NCBI GenBank assembly: GCA_030533445.1
Contig: CM060062.1
Location: forward strand, 17,564,164 to 17,628,163
From: Cyprinodon diabolis
Taxonomy: Eukaryota > Chordata > Actinopteri > Cyprinodontiformes > Cyprinodontidae
Reading direction: 5' to 3'
DNA: 64,000 nucleotides
The notes under the pieces were generated by a model. It saw nothing but the letters and a program-made list of their open reading frames with translations, was not told the DNA's origin and made no database searches. Both the position numbers and the translations under genes were made by a program. Shown here piece by piece: positions 38,274-49,838 of the stretch; position 1 is the first letter of the stretch; each line of letters opens with the position of its first letter.

Positions 38274-40944
38274 GCCAGGCCAACAATTCCCCATAACGAA
38301 CTCCCAGAAGCATAAACCAGTATTGGGTACTGCAGGCTAACAAAGAACCCATCGAATCCCCATTCCTAAGGTCAGACCTGTTCATCCGGGTCAATTTGCA
38401 TGTTTTCTAAGCAAAGCAAAGCGTCGTTTTGGTCCACTCCATAAAGCCTCAAACTCAACAACAATTCTGACATTTTGAATTGAAAAACATTCCTGGATGG
38501 GAAGCGAAACATCTTCAAACTAGGAAATAAGTCCAATGGATTTTTTTCTTAATTTTTTGGAATGCATTCTATCAGGCATAGAACTGAAGGGGAAAAAACA
38601 GTAGGGGTAATTTATGACATTTATAAGCTTTTTACTGACGTATAGATTAATGTAAAGCTCAGATGGCTAATGTAAAAGAGGTGAAAAAAGAATTTGATTT
38701 AGAAATAGATAGAGCAGAACATCAATTTGCATAATGAGGGTGTTTCCAAATGGAGAGGTATCATAGGTGGAGATATTAACCAATATCTTTGACGTTATGC
38801 TCTAAAGATTATCAAGTGAATAAAATTTCTTTATATATCTTAAGGGGAAAAATGTATTTCTATGTGTTTTGTATGTGTTAAAGGGCACTCTCATAAACAA
38901 GTCTTTGCACCAAATGTGATGACAAAGAGAGGAGGTACTGTGGGAATCTAGTGCAGTGAGGAACGTGCAGTTGGACGCGCTCCAGCAGCATCTCTCTTTT
39001 TCTTGATGGGTAAAAAATAAAAGTCAACAGGAAAAGGGATCTACACGCGGGTACGGGCATGATAGCCTTCATCTGTTATGGCTAAATTGAACTGTCAGCT
39101 GCTTAGTATCATTTCCATGGCTGGATGAGGGGCAGAGGCAGAGGCAGAAAGAATTATGGAGGTATTCACCAGATGATCACAGTGTGCAGCAAGACTGTTC
39201 CGCAAAATTAACTCCCAACAGAAATGGGGAACACAACGTTAGGCTGTCAGAGAGATAGAAGGATGGGAGGATAAACAGGCAGGGGAAAGCAGAAAAAAAT
39301 GTTGGAGTGATTTTTTTTTTTTAAGACTGTTTCTTTTTTTTAAACTAAGCTATGGCACTGAAGCACATTTTTTGTGTTGATAAACTTCATGAACTCAATG
39401 ATAGGACTCAAAATAAAGCTTATACTTTGGTATAAGACAGCTAAAGTCAGCCAGGTCAAATTTTAGATTTCTGTATACCTCCAAAGTGGATGAATGTAAT
39501 TCAGGATATAACATAATCAAAATGTAAATTTAGTAATTTCACCCCTTTACCAAAATAACGATCATGTACAAAGTCTAGGAGAAACTTGCTTATTCCCTTT
39601 GAAATGATCTATATTGTGTAACACCACAACTACAAACCAAACATATGTTGTTGGGGATTTTGTTTTCAATTAAACGATATAACTTACTCCTAACAATGGA
39701 AAGATTGCAATCCATAATTTTTAAAGCTTTTAAAAACACAAAAGTGAATAGCTGAACTTTACTCTTTACACCTCTGCATAATATAATGAGGCATGTTAAG
39801 AAATACGCATAGACAAAGAGAAATAAATACGTGTTATAAGTGCCATTATTTACTGTTTACAACACCATGGATGTAAAATATTTAACACTATCAAAAAGTA
39901 TAACACACAAAATATTAACACACTTCAAAGTGTAATTTTAACTCAGAATGCATAAGAATTGTTTTAACACAGAAAAAGTCAAATTTAGCACCTTGTGAGT
40001 TGAATTAACACCGACAACTTTGCTATGTTGGTCACCAGTTTTCAGTTTAAATTTAGGGCAATCTTACCACAAATTCTTTGATACTGTCTATTCTATTTTA
40101 GCTCTGCTTGCAGTTTGAGTAATTTTCCCACAGGGTGGTGATCTTCTCCTAAGGTCTCAAATCTTTTTTGTACCTAAAAGGGTTTCTTTGGAAAATGCTT
40201 TGTTTTGATTAATTCGTTTGGATTTTCACCTGGACATAGACTGGAGCTCTAAGAAATTTCATCCACGAATGTCCTGTATTTAACTCTATTCACCTTTGCT
40301 CTACTTGTCCTTTTCTTTTGGAAGGAAAGCATTCCCACAACATGACGGTGCCACCACTTCATTTCAAATAGTGTGTTGTGTCTGATAAGCACATCATAAG
40401 CTCATCTTATTTGCATAAATGTTAGATAGTTATGTACAGCTCCATTACTTTCGTTTCTTAGTTCAACAATCAGAAATTGTTCCTCACTGTTCACAGCTGT
40501 AGGAAGTAGTCTACTCTTTAAGAAATGTTTTAAAATAAGCCTTTTTTTAGTTCAAAAGTTTTTAATTTCAGTTTATCAGCTGAAGATTAACAGGCAATTG
40601 GAAGCAAATAGAAACACAGATGAGCCATAAAAACAAAAGAAAAGCTATATAATCAAATTCAATCAATTTCGATATTTATTTCATTTTTAAATTCACTTTT
40701 ATGTTTTTCTATGGTTTTGGTTACAGATAATTATTTGTAATATGTTGTCAGATCTGCCCAACATAAATCATCTGTTGCTGTTTTTCTTTTGTTTTTTGTT
40801 TTTTGTTTTTTAATCTTTCCTGTGGGTGAAGCTCTAGTCCCTGTACCACCTTTCATGTGCTGTGTTTCCACAGTTCAAACTGAATGTGAATTTTATGCCC
40901 AGAGTAAACCATTTACATGTTATCCTAATGAAAAGGGTATATCT
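38274..40944. other. No gene; tail of retroelement region and AT-rich DNA
   Basis: No 3' LTR matching 37056-37303 is found, so the retroelement's downstream limit is undefined. 39880-40020 is enriched for AACAC/TTAACAC motifs, reminiscent of a fish MITE but without definable ends. Confidence 0.4.
38478..38565 (+). repeat. Dispersed repeat, copy 1 (CATCTTCAAAC...AAGTCCAATGGAT)
   Basis: About 88 bp sharing an ordered series of words with 43641-43735: AATT(G/C)AAAA, TTCCTGGA, A(A/T)(C/G)TCTTCAAAC, GGAAA, AAGTCCA, TGGAT and TTTTTTGGAA. It is probably the end of an old interspersed element of unknown class. Confidence 0.5.
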
Positions 40945-41831
40945 CAGGAGCTCTGCAAGGGAAATGAGGTGAGTAGAATTCTAGAGAGGCGAAAGTCATG
41001 TTTTTGGAGAATACAGCAAAGTGAGAATGACATGATTTCAGATCAAGACTCTGGCGCAGCAGCAGTACGTACGACAGGAGAACTGAGTTTATTTGAAGGG
41101 TTTTTATTGTTCAGACTGGAAGCAGAGAAAACAGGAAATCCAATGCGGTGTCTCGCTGCAAAACAGGTAAGATCAGTACGAGTTCCAGCTGATGTTGAGA
41201 TGAACAGTGAGGGCAGACTTACTTCTCAGGGCTTGGAAACAGGCTGAGAGGGAGAGCAGCAGTATCCACAGAGAGGGAGTGAAGACCTTGGAGTTATCAG
41301 GTTCTTTTTGCCTTGGAGGATGGACAGGCAGGTGAGCTCCGCTTTAGCGGGTCTTGAAAGGAAGCTCTTGGGGAGGAGTGGAAAGCGCCGTTGAGGGAGG
41401 AACAGGAGCCAGCCTTCAGCAGGAGGAAAACTAAAAGGAAATCAGAGACACGACTGGTAAGTAAGATTATTAGAACAAGTTCAACTAACTTTAAAGTCGC
41501 TGATGAGGGACCCAGTTACCACTGGTATAGGTAACCATCTGTCGTCTGCCTCAAGGAATCCACTCCTCTAAATACTGCTTCCTTGATTGTGGCTGATGAG
41601 TACCAGCTGGGAGCCTCACCTGCCTGGCAAACCCTGAAAATTGAGGTGAGAAAACAGAAACAAAAACTCCAAACCAAAGCAGCTCTGTGGACACAACAGA
41701 GAAAGTCATTGAACGTGCCTGGCAAGTATACAAATGTTCTTCTCCTATCTGCCTCTTACTATCTATGACTTCAGGCCTCCAGAGCTCCTCCTAATCATCT
41801 GATTAACAGATTTAGGTGTGGGACCAAGGAC
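40945..41831 (-). repeat. Probable LTR-like or other retroelement-derived repeat
   Basis: The segment is bounded by a 6-bp direct repeat, ATATCT (40939-40944 and 41832-41837). On the minus strand it starts close to TGTCCTTGG and carries AATAAA signals near its far end (plus-strand TTTATT at about 41083 and 41105). GC content is raised and the sequence contains GGAGGAGCTC, as in fish LTRs. The terminal bases are not a clean TG...CA, so the LTR call is tentative. A 152-codon frame (40789-41247) runs across the boundary and is not considered a gene. Confidence 0.4.
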
Positions 41832-41837
41832 ATATCT

Positions 41838-42256
41838 AAAGGTAGTAAAGAAAAAAGAAAGAATCATTAAAGAAAACAAATATAACCACACCATTTTCCT
41901 TTTACATATAAGGGATGTTTAATAAGTAATGCCCCTGACCAACTTCCAGCCATTTAATCTAGTTTAAAATGTTCCATTTGCAATTATTTATATCTCCGTA
42001 GATTAAGTGGAAAATTGCAGCTCTGACCTAATTGTAGTTTCTGATTTGCAGGTGTTTGAACTTCCCCATCATATGATGGGCCTCATCAACATAAGTTACT
42101 TTCATTCAATCAAAAGTCTCCCCTGGTGTGCGGATCACTGATCGACACTTAATAGGCTCCGTTTCAGACTTGACTCAATAGTTTTTTGCAGAGTTGAAAT
42201 AGATTTTTGCCATTTCTGTCCAAGTAAATTGAATTAGTCCAAGATGTTCTTTTCCG
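41838..42256. other. No gene; possible mariner terminus
   Basis: GGATGTTTAATAAGTAATGCCC (about 41911-41932) resembles the end of a mariner-type element, but no matching second end or transposase was found. Confidence 0.3.
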
Positions 42257-42261
42257 GGCAC

Positions 42262-43005
42262 TGTAAGGAGCTCAGAGCTTAGGACCCAGAATTCAAGCAG
42301 ACAGAACAGGGTGATTTCAAAACAAGTGTTTTATTAAAACTTAAACATGCGGCTACTCATCAGCTGAGGTGGGTTCACTGGATACTCTTTAGAAAAATAA
42401 ACTCATGTCAGTGACTTAAGAACTCAGACGAGAAACGATAATGAGCATGAGAGTCACCAACCTGGCAAAGTTCAGTCTGAGCCCAGAAGACGGAGTGAAG
42501 TCCGGAGGGACGGTTTCTTCATAGCTTGTGATGGAGCCGCTTGTTCCATGAGAGAACTGGATCAACAACAAGCAGAAACCAGAGCATGCAGAGGAGCAGA
42601 AGAATCCAGAGGGATAATCCAAGACTGAGTGGAAGCAGTAAGAGGTTTCCAGGCCAGAAGATCAGAAGTGCGAAGAGCTCTGAAGGAATATCCAAGCTGG
42701 GATCAGAGGACAGGTCCAAGGTTGTTAATAGGCAGAATCCAGGTAGCAGTCTGGAAACAGATCATGCACACAGAGAGGAACAGTAGTCTGGGGGCAGGAA
42801 CTAGTCAGATCTGATAATAAGAAACTCACAAAAGGGCTAGAAAACGCTTACACTCGTTTGAATAATCTGCCACCAATGGCTGGGAACAGGTAGCTTAAAT
42901 AGAAGCAGGAACAGGTGGATCTGATGAGAGACAATGAGCGCTGGGCAGAGCAAAGCAGATGTGAGAAAACAGCCAAATCAGGCCATAGGTGCCAAGATCA
43001 TGACA
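42262..43005 (-). mobile_element. Solo LTR, minus strand
   Basis: 744 bp flanked by the perfect 5-bp repeat GGCAC (42257-42261 and 43006-43010). On the minus strand it begins TGTCATGATC and ends CTCCTTACA (TG...CA). Also on that strand it has a TATA-like CTATTTAAGC near 42892-42902 and, about 560 bp downstream, TTTTAATAAAAC near 42330-42342, the expected promoter-to-polyA order. No second LTR or internal genes are present. It resembles the LTR at 37056 only at its first bases (TGTCATG). Confidence 0.85.
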
Positions 43006-43010
43006 GGCAC

Positions 43011-45250
43011 ATCAATTTCAAGAATGAGATTAAAATCCTGTGTTATTGAGGGATTAATTGTTTTCTAATTAAGCAGGAATTTACATACACATAATTTTAG
43101 GGGTTAGAATTAGATTTATCTTAGTTTGTTTCTCATCCAACCAAACCTTTATGTATACCAACATGTGTTTAAGCTTACCACCTTAAAAGGTCCAATCCAC
43201 CTTTTTAACACATTGTACTAATTCTGCCCATTGCAAATCCAAACTGGGTGTGCAACCATGTCAAAGAGGAAGGAGAAAGATAGGGCCTTTTCTTTCCTGT
43301 TATTTAGCACCTCATGGAAAGTTAAACTCATGTGATCAATAGGTGATGATCTTGTGGAGAATATCAGCAGGCGCAGCTTGGGTCACGTTATTTCCATTTT
43401 GTTCAGCAATATTTATACTGTTCTTCTCTCCTTCAGAAGTCAAACATAGGTTTGTTTGAAACCATTGGTTTCAAACATAGCATTGTTTACAGTGTCATTT
43501 TCTAGACTCAGTATCAACTAAGATAGCTAGAAAAGCACTTATGTTATTCCCAAAAAAGTAAAAAAAAAAAAATAAATAAAAATTCACTGGACTTTGTTTC
43601 CAAATTCCAAGATGTCTGCTTCTCTTCCAGGAAGCTTTTTCAATTCAAAATGTTGCTTCCTGGAATGAAAAAGAAATGTCTTCAAACTTGGAAACAAAGT
43701 CCACTGGATTGTTTCTAAAGTTTTTTTTGGAACAACTACGACCTGGATGACTGAGAATCATCACCAGCACACTTATGTTATAATAATTTCAAAAACTAAA
43801 ACACAATATATTCTTTTCACCTCAGAATTATATGCTTCTTCTTGTAAGTTTATCACAAAATCTCAGTAATATCCACTGAAATTCATGAATGAAGAATCAT
43901 ATTGAAAGAATGATTTGTTTCATAAAGCAGTGCAAAGTGGAGCATTACTTTCTGGATGGTGCAAAACAGTTTCATGTTACAGCCAGAAAATAGCCTTTTT
44001 TTGTATTTTTGTTTTTGTTTGAATTACTATGTGCTCTCAGTAATAGATTTTCCTTTACTCCGTCTCTCCATCCTCCTGCTTAAATATTTATAAAGATTCC
44101 TATTATTGTATTAACTATTTATTGATTTTTAATTTAAAAGATTTATACCAGGCACTGGGAACTGCAGGGGACAGTGACTTACACTTAGAGACATCCAAGG
44201 CTGTTTGCTGACTTTTCAATGTTAATTCAGTACCAGTTTGCCTCTTGGCATTCAGACCCAGTGAGAGAGAGAAACACGATGAAAGACAAAAGAATACTTA
44301 AAAAAGAGAGAGATTGGGAAAAAAATATTACCAGGAAGGGCAATCTGCCTCAATATTGCTCCTGGTTAGGTATTGGTGAGCTGTGCTCCATCTCCCTCTG
44401 GAGCAGGTCATGCACTGGCAGTTTGCACAGAGCCTCGGCAATGAAAACATATTGCTCTGCTCCATCGCTTATTGATTTACATCTTAAGGCTCCTTGCATG
44501 TGAAGCACTTTTCTATAAAGCTATAGCTTTGCTGTCTGAGTGCCAAACTATTGCCCACTGGAAAAAACAGTGACAAATTTAACTCAAACGTTGAGGGCAT
44601 TCAGTTTTTCTCAGTTGTTACAATTAATACCAAACATTTAAAAAGATTTACCTCAAAATAACAGCTGTAGCTTATCAATGGATTGTCATGAAAACTTTAG
44701 GATTTAAGAAATACTTTGAAAGTAAAGATTTGTTTAAATAAATACAGCCATTTAATAAAGAAGTTTGATGAAAAAAATGTTTAAAAGGTTAATAATTTAA
44801 ATGAAACTATTAATACATGTTTCATTGGTTGCAAGAATCTGAGCCTACTATTACAGATTCAAGCTACAGATACTCATTAACTGAGACACTTAATCAAAAG
44901 ACATGGCTAGAAGGGGGGGTTGAAAAGAAGAGACCTGTTGTGGTCAGCAGGAGGAAGGAGGTGCATGTGTAGAATGGTGATGGAAAAAAGGAAAGGTGCT
45001 GGTAATGAAAAGCAAATCACCCTTTAACGTAGCACCCCGTGAGTGACAAGGAAACCATTAACAGAACAGAATTGAGCATAGGGATTAGGTCTACACGTAC
45101 ATAGCTATTATTCAAGCTAATTAAAGTTTTTTTTTTTTTTCCAAGAGGGCAGGTCCACTTCAGTAACAAAGCAAGCAGGAAATAGGTTGAACAGTTTTTG
45201 CTTAGCTTGCAAATGCAGATGGAAAAGTGACAAAGACAGATTGGTTGAAG
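43011..45250. other. No gene seen
   Basis: AT-rich sequence holding the hairpin-forming repeat at 43584-43735. The 94-codon frame at 44219-44503 has no recognisable domain. Confidence 0.4.
43584..43735. repeat. Hairpin-forming dispersed repeat, copy 2
   Basis: CACTGGACTTTGTTTCCAA at about 43586 pairs with TTGGAAACAAAGTCCACTGG at about 43689. Inside it CTTCCAGGAAGC pairs loosely with GCTTCCTGGAA. The right half matches the repeat at 38478-38565. The next bases read GAACAACTACGACCTGGATG, a phrase I recall from a common fish repeat of uncertain class. Confidence 0.6.
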
Positions 45251-45438
45251 AACCTTGTCTGGAATGTGGCTAAAATGCATTAAGTGACAAGCAGTTTTGA
45301 ATGCTTCCTCCAAAGCACTCAGACAATGCATTCAACTCTTTAAAAACAGCAATTGTAAGACTTTTTTGTATCCTATTTATACAAAAGCGTTTTTCTTTTT
45401 TTTTTGAAGAGTAACTGCTATATGATATTCCTCTAAAT

Positions 45439-45640
45439 CAGTGGTCTCACACTCAAATCCAGTAGGCTTGGTGTTCTGCAACCTTTAGCTGTGTCCGTTG
45501 CCCTAAACACCCGCATCAAATGGCTAAACTACCTAATTATCAATAGCCAAGCTCTGCTAATGAGCCCATATCAGAGTCAGGTATGTTGTAGCAGAGACAC
45601 ATCTAAAAGCTGAAAGGAGGACTAGACTGTAGGACCGCTG
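45439..45640. mobile_element. hAT-like palindromic MITE
   Basis: CAGTGGTCTCACACTCAAATC at the left and GGACTAGACTGTAGGACCGCTG at the right are imperfect complements. The inverted relation continues almost to the centre (TTTAGCTGTGTCC against GACACATCTAAAAGC). The flanks CTCTAAAT and CTCTACAC match at 6 of 8 bases. I remember this foldback MITE as very common in teleosts. It lies inside segment A of the larger duplication. Confidence 0.75.
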
Positions 45641-45665
45641 CTCTACACGCTCACAACAAAAAATG

Positions 45666-46732
<1,067 letters not shown>

Positions 46733-46735
<3 letters not shown>

Positions 46736-47336
46736 TATAAAACAAAACAAAAAAAACTGCTGAAAGCAATGTTTTAGGCCCTATTAGCTCGGGTTAGCTC
46801 TTCAGTGGGGAAGATGTTCAGTAAGGTTAGTACAGTGGGAGAAGCTCAGGGCGGAGGTGATATTGCTGATTGGATTGAAGTTGGGTAGGTGGGGTTTAAA
46901 CTAGTCGGGTGGGGTTACTGTTGTTGAAGTTACTTCAGCTCCTCAAAACTACTTGAACTAATTCTGCAGTAAACACTTCTTAAAATAAGTGGTCATCTTG
47001 TTTTGTAAAAAGTGAAATTGGGGTAAACCTGGGTAGGCCATTAAAAGGGTGAATGAAGCATGACTTTGGAGAAATTTCCTTTCAGTTTTATTTAAAAAAA
47101 AAAGGACTTCTTATGGTTTTCTAGCTGTGATTGAAGGACGTAAAGCTTTCGGAAACCATGCAAGACCATGCCTACTTATATTGGCTTTGTGAATTAAACC
47201 ATGGCCCTAAACACCCAAGGTTTAAGTCCCTATTCACACTAGGTGTCTCAACTGGATGACAAAGAGTAAGCCTACATTTAAATGTATTACTTTATTTATT
47301 TTATATGAATTTAGTTATAAACAGAACCTTTCTCTA
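46733..47336 (-). repeat. Segment B, inverted arm
   Basis: Reverse complement of 45666-46269 with no difference seen by eye. It stops abruptly at TTCTCTA, where sequence corresponding to 45251 begins in direct orientation; the junction shares one base. Confidence 0.92.
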
Positions 47337-48165
47337 ACCTTGTCTGGAATGTGGCTAAAATGCATTAAGTGACAAGCAGTTTTGAATGCTTCCTCCAAAG
47401 CACTCAGACAATGCATTCAACTCTTTAAAAACAGCAATTGTAAGACTTTTTTGTATCCTATTTATACAAAAGCGTTTTTCTTTTTTTTTTGAAGAGTAAC
47501 TGCTATATGATATTCCTCTAAATCAGTGGTCTCACACTCAAATCCAGTAGGCTTGGTGTTCTGCAACCTTTAGCTGTGTCCGTTGCCCTAAACACCCGCA
47601 TCAAATGGCTAAACTACCTAATTATCAATAGCCAAGCTCTGCTAATGAGCCCATATCAGAGTCAGGTATGTTGTAGCAGAGACACATCTAAAAGCTGAAA
47701 GGAGGACTAGACTGTAGGACCGCTGCTCTACACGCTCACAACAAAAAATGTAGAGAAAGGTTCTGTTTATAACTAAATTCATATAAAATAAATAAAGTAA
47801 TACATTTAAATGTAGGCTTACTCTTTGTCATCCAGTTGAGACACCTAGTGTGAATAGGGACTTAAACCTTGGGTGTTTAGGGCCATGGTTTAATTCACAA
47901 AGCCAATATAAGTAGGCATGGTCTTGCATGGTTTCCGAAAGCTTTACGTCCTTCAATCACAGCTAGAAAACCATAAGAAGTCCTTTTTTTTTTAAATAAA
48001 ACTGAAAGGAAATTTCTCCAAAGTCATGCTTCATTCACCCTTTTAATGGCCTACCCAGGTTTACCCCAATTTCACTTTTTACAAAACAAGATGACCACTT
48101 ATTTTAAGAAGTGTTTACTGCAGAATTAGTTCAAGTAGTTTTGAGGAGCTGAAGTAACTTCAACA
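47336..48165 (+). repeat. Direct copy of 45251-46080
   Basis: Matches 45251-46080 at a constant offset of 2,085 bp without gaps, up to the first N. It therefore holds segment A (with a second copy of the hAT-like MITE at 47524-47725) and the beginning of segment B. Confidence 0.93.
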
Positions 48166-48665
48166 NNNNNNNNNNNNNNNNNNNNNNNNNNNNNNNNNNN
48201 NNNNNNNNNNNNNNNNNNNNNNNNNNNNNNNNNNNNNNNNNNNNNNNNNNNNNNNNNNNNNNNNNNNNNNNNNNNNNNNNNNNNNNNNNNNNNNNNNNNN
48301 NNNNNNNNNNNNNNNNNNNNNNNNNNNNNNNNNNNNNNNNNNNNNNNNNNNNNNNNNNNNNNNNNNNNNNNNNNNNNNNNNNNNNNNNNNNNNNNNNNNN
48401 NNNNNNNNNNNNNNNNNNNNNNNNNNNNNNNNNNNNNNNNNNNNNNNNNNNNNNNNNNNNNNNNNNNNNNNNNNNNNNNNNNNNNNNNNNNNNNNNNNNN
48501 NNNNNNNNNNNNNNNNNNNNNNNNNNNNNNNNNNNNNNNNNNNNNNNNNNNNNNNNNNNNNNNNNNNNNNNNNNNNNNNNNNNNNNNNNNNNNNNNNNNN
48601 NNNNNNNNNNNNNNNNNNNNNNNNNNNNNNNNNNNNNNNNNNNNNNNNNNNNNNNNNNNNNNNNN
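48166..48665. other. Assembly gap (500 N)
   Basis: Exactly 500 N, a conventional gap size. The true distance and even the adjacency of the two sides are unknown. The gap sits between a perfect inverted/direct duplication and a tandem array, both hard to assemble. Confidence 0.98.
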
Positions 48666-49204
48666 TAATTCCGAAGATATTGTGTGGGTCCAGAGATTTC
48701 AGTCTACAAACTGACCAAAAATGGTGACTCTAGCTATAAATATGTGGCCGTGAGGGCGAGTTTAAAATGTTTTTTTGTGTTTAAAAAACGCCTGCCTCAC
48801 ACTCTAGCTTTTCAGTTGCTCCACTCTAGCAGGCTGGATTTTGCTAAAACTTTGTGGCGCTTGAGGTCTGATTATACAAAAACCGTAGCAGTTATCAACA
48901 TACCGTCTTCAGTTTTAAATAGACGAAGGATTTATCTACAAACTGAGCTTCAAACTGTTTTTCTAGGTGAATGTATGGCGACACAGTGAAGTGCTGTTTT
49001 TTATGCTTTTTTTTTCCTCTCCCCATTCATTTCCTATGGGATTTTTTTGCGACGTTTTCGCTAATAATTCGCAAACCTTCGGACTAATGAGAAAGTTTTA
49101 TACAAGCACACATCACCCCATTGGTCCCGACGCGTGTGCCAACTTTGGGCCCGATCCGCCAAACCGTGCGGGACTAGTTACGTGCCGAAGTTTTGGGTAT
49201 ACGG

Positions 49205-49331
49205 GAGAATTATAATAATAATAATACGCGGAATAAATATGTGCAATAGTAGTAGGTGGGCCATGCCTTCGGCATGTGGCCCCCCAATAACTAGAAAATT
49301 TCTAAAGAAATTTTGAGGGGGGCCACCTACT
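49205..49331. repeat. Nested palindrome block within the array unit (unit 1 example)
   Basis: Four self-complementary pairs overlap here. AGTAGGTGG (49251) pairs with CCACCTACT (49323). GCCATGCC-TTC-GGCATGTGGC (49260-49280) is a hairpin with one bulge. GTGGCCCCCC (49276) pairs with GGGGGGCCAC (49317). AAAATTTC-TAAA-GAAATTTT (49295-49314) is a perfect small hairpin. Some pairs are mutually exclusive, so alternative folds are possible. Units 2, 3 and 5 lack 49218-49289 and so keep only the right-hand partners. Confidence 0.85.
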
Positions 49332-49561
49332 GCCCGTCTGGGGAACCGGGCCAATACGGCCCTGGCAAGTGACGTCGGGGCTCCCCAGACCAACTGCTTA
49401 CGCCTTTGAGGGCTGCTGAGGGAAGGAAAGAGGGCAAGTTCATGGGCAAAGAGAGCTGTGTGCCACTTGTGCTGAAATCTGGGAAATAGACGTGCACAGA
49501 GTATGATGCACAAGGGTAATATGGGTTGTCCATATTGAAACACAGTGGGTAAAGCCCAGTT

Positions 49562-49762
49562 GGCGGGCTTCGCCCGCCTGCTAGGAGCCATCTCAGTGAA
49601 GAAAAAAATCACCAATGGCGGGCTCTGCCCGCCTTCTAAGAGCCATTGCAGTGATGAAATCACCAATGGCGGGCTCCGCCCGCCTGCTAAGAGCCATTGC
49701 AGTGATGTAATCACCTTTGGCGGGCTCCGCCCGCCTGTTACCATTGGCGGGCTCCGCCCGCC
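49562..49762. repeat. GC-hairpin minisatellite (unit 1 example)
   Basis: Five copies of GGCGGGC-NNN-GCCCGCC (7-bp perfect stem, three-base loop TTC, TCT or TCC) start at 49562, 49617, 49668, 49719 and 49746. Three of them sit in a 51-bp repeat with CTAAGAGCCATTGCAGTGAT between hairpins. Equivalent runs are at 52730, 55878, 59042 and 62214 with four, three, five and five hairpins. Open frames on both strands across this block follow from the repeat and are not evidence of a gene. Confidence 0.92.
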
Positions 49763-49838
49763 TTCTAAGAGCCATTGCAGTGATGAAATCACCAATGGCA
49801 ATGAGCAATATGCCAGAATGTATGAGTGTGTATAAGGA

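Noticed and set aside
39880..40020. AACAC/TTAACAC-rich stretch resembling a fish MITE
   Set aside because: No definable ends or target duplication.
40789..41247. 152-codon frame starting MFFVFCFLIF
   Set aside because: The start is a TTTTGTTTTTTG low-complexity run, and the frame crosses the boundary of a probable retroelement repeat.
41911..42250. Mariner-like terminus (TTTAATAAGTAATGCCC)
   Set aside because: No opposite inverted end, TA pair or transposase remnant could be found, so it is mentioned only as a possibility.
49562..49762. CRISPR-like or bacterial REP-like appearance of the GGCGGGC...GCCCGCC repeats
   Set aside because: The segments between hairpins are themselves the same sequence, not unique spacers, and the context is a eukaryotic tandem array. 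Contamination is unlikely because the rest of the unit is AT-rich and the window is fish-like, although the gap at 48166-48665 means adjacency is not proven.
49178..49801. Long minus-strand frames (up to 208 codons, GGRSPP-rich) in the array units
   Set aside because: They run through the 51-bp hairpin minisatellite, which is open in several frames on both strands. Unit 2 has a 20-bp deletion that breaks the frame, and encoded lengths vary from 137 to 208 codons.
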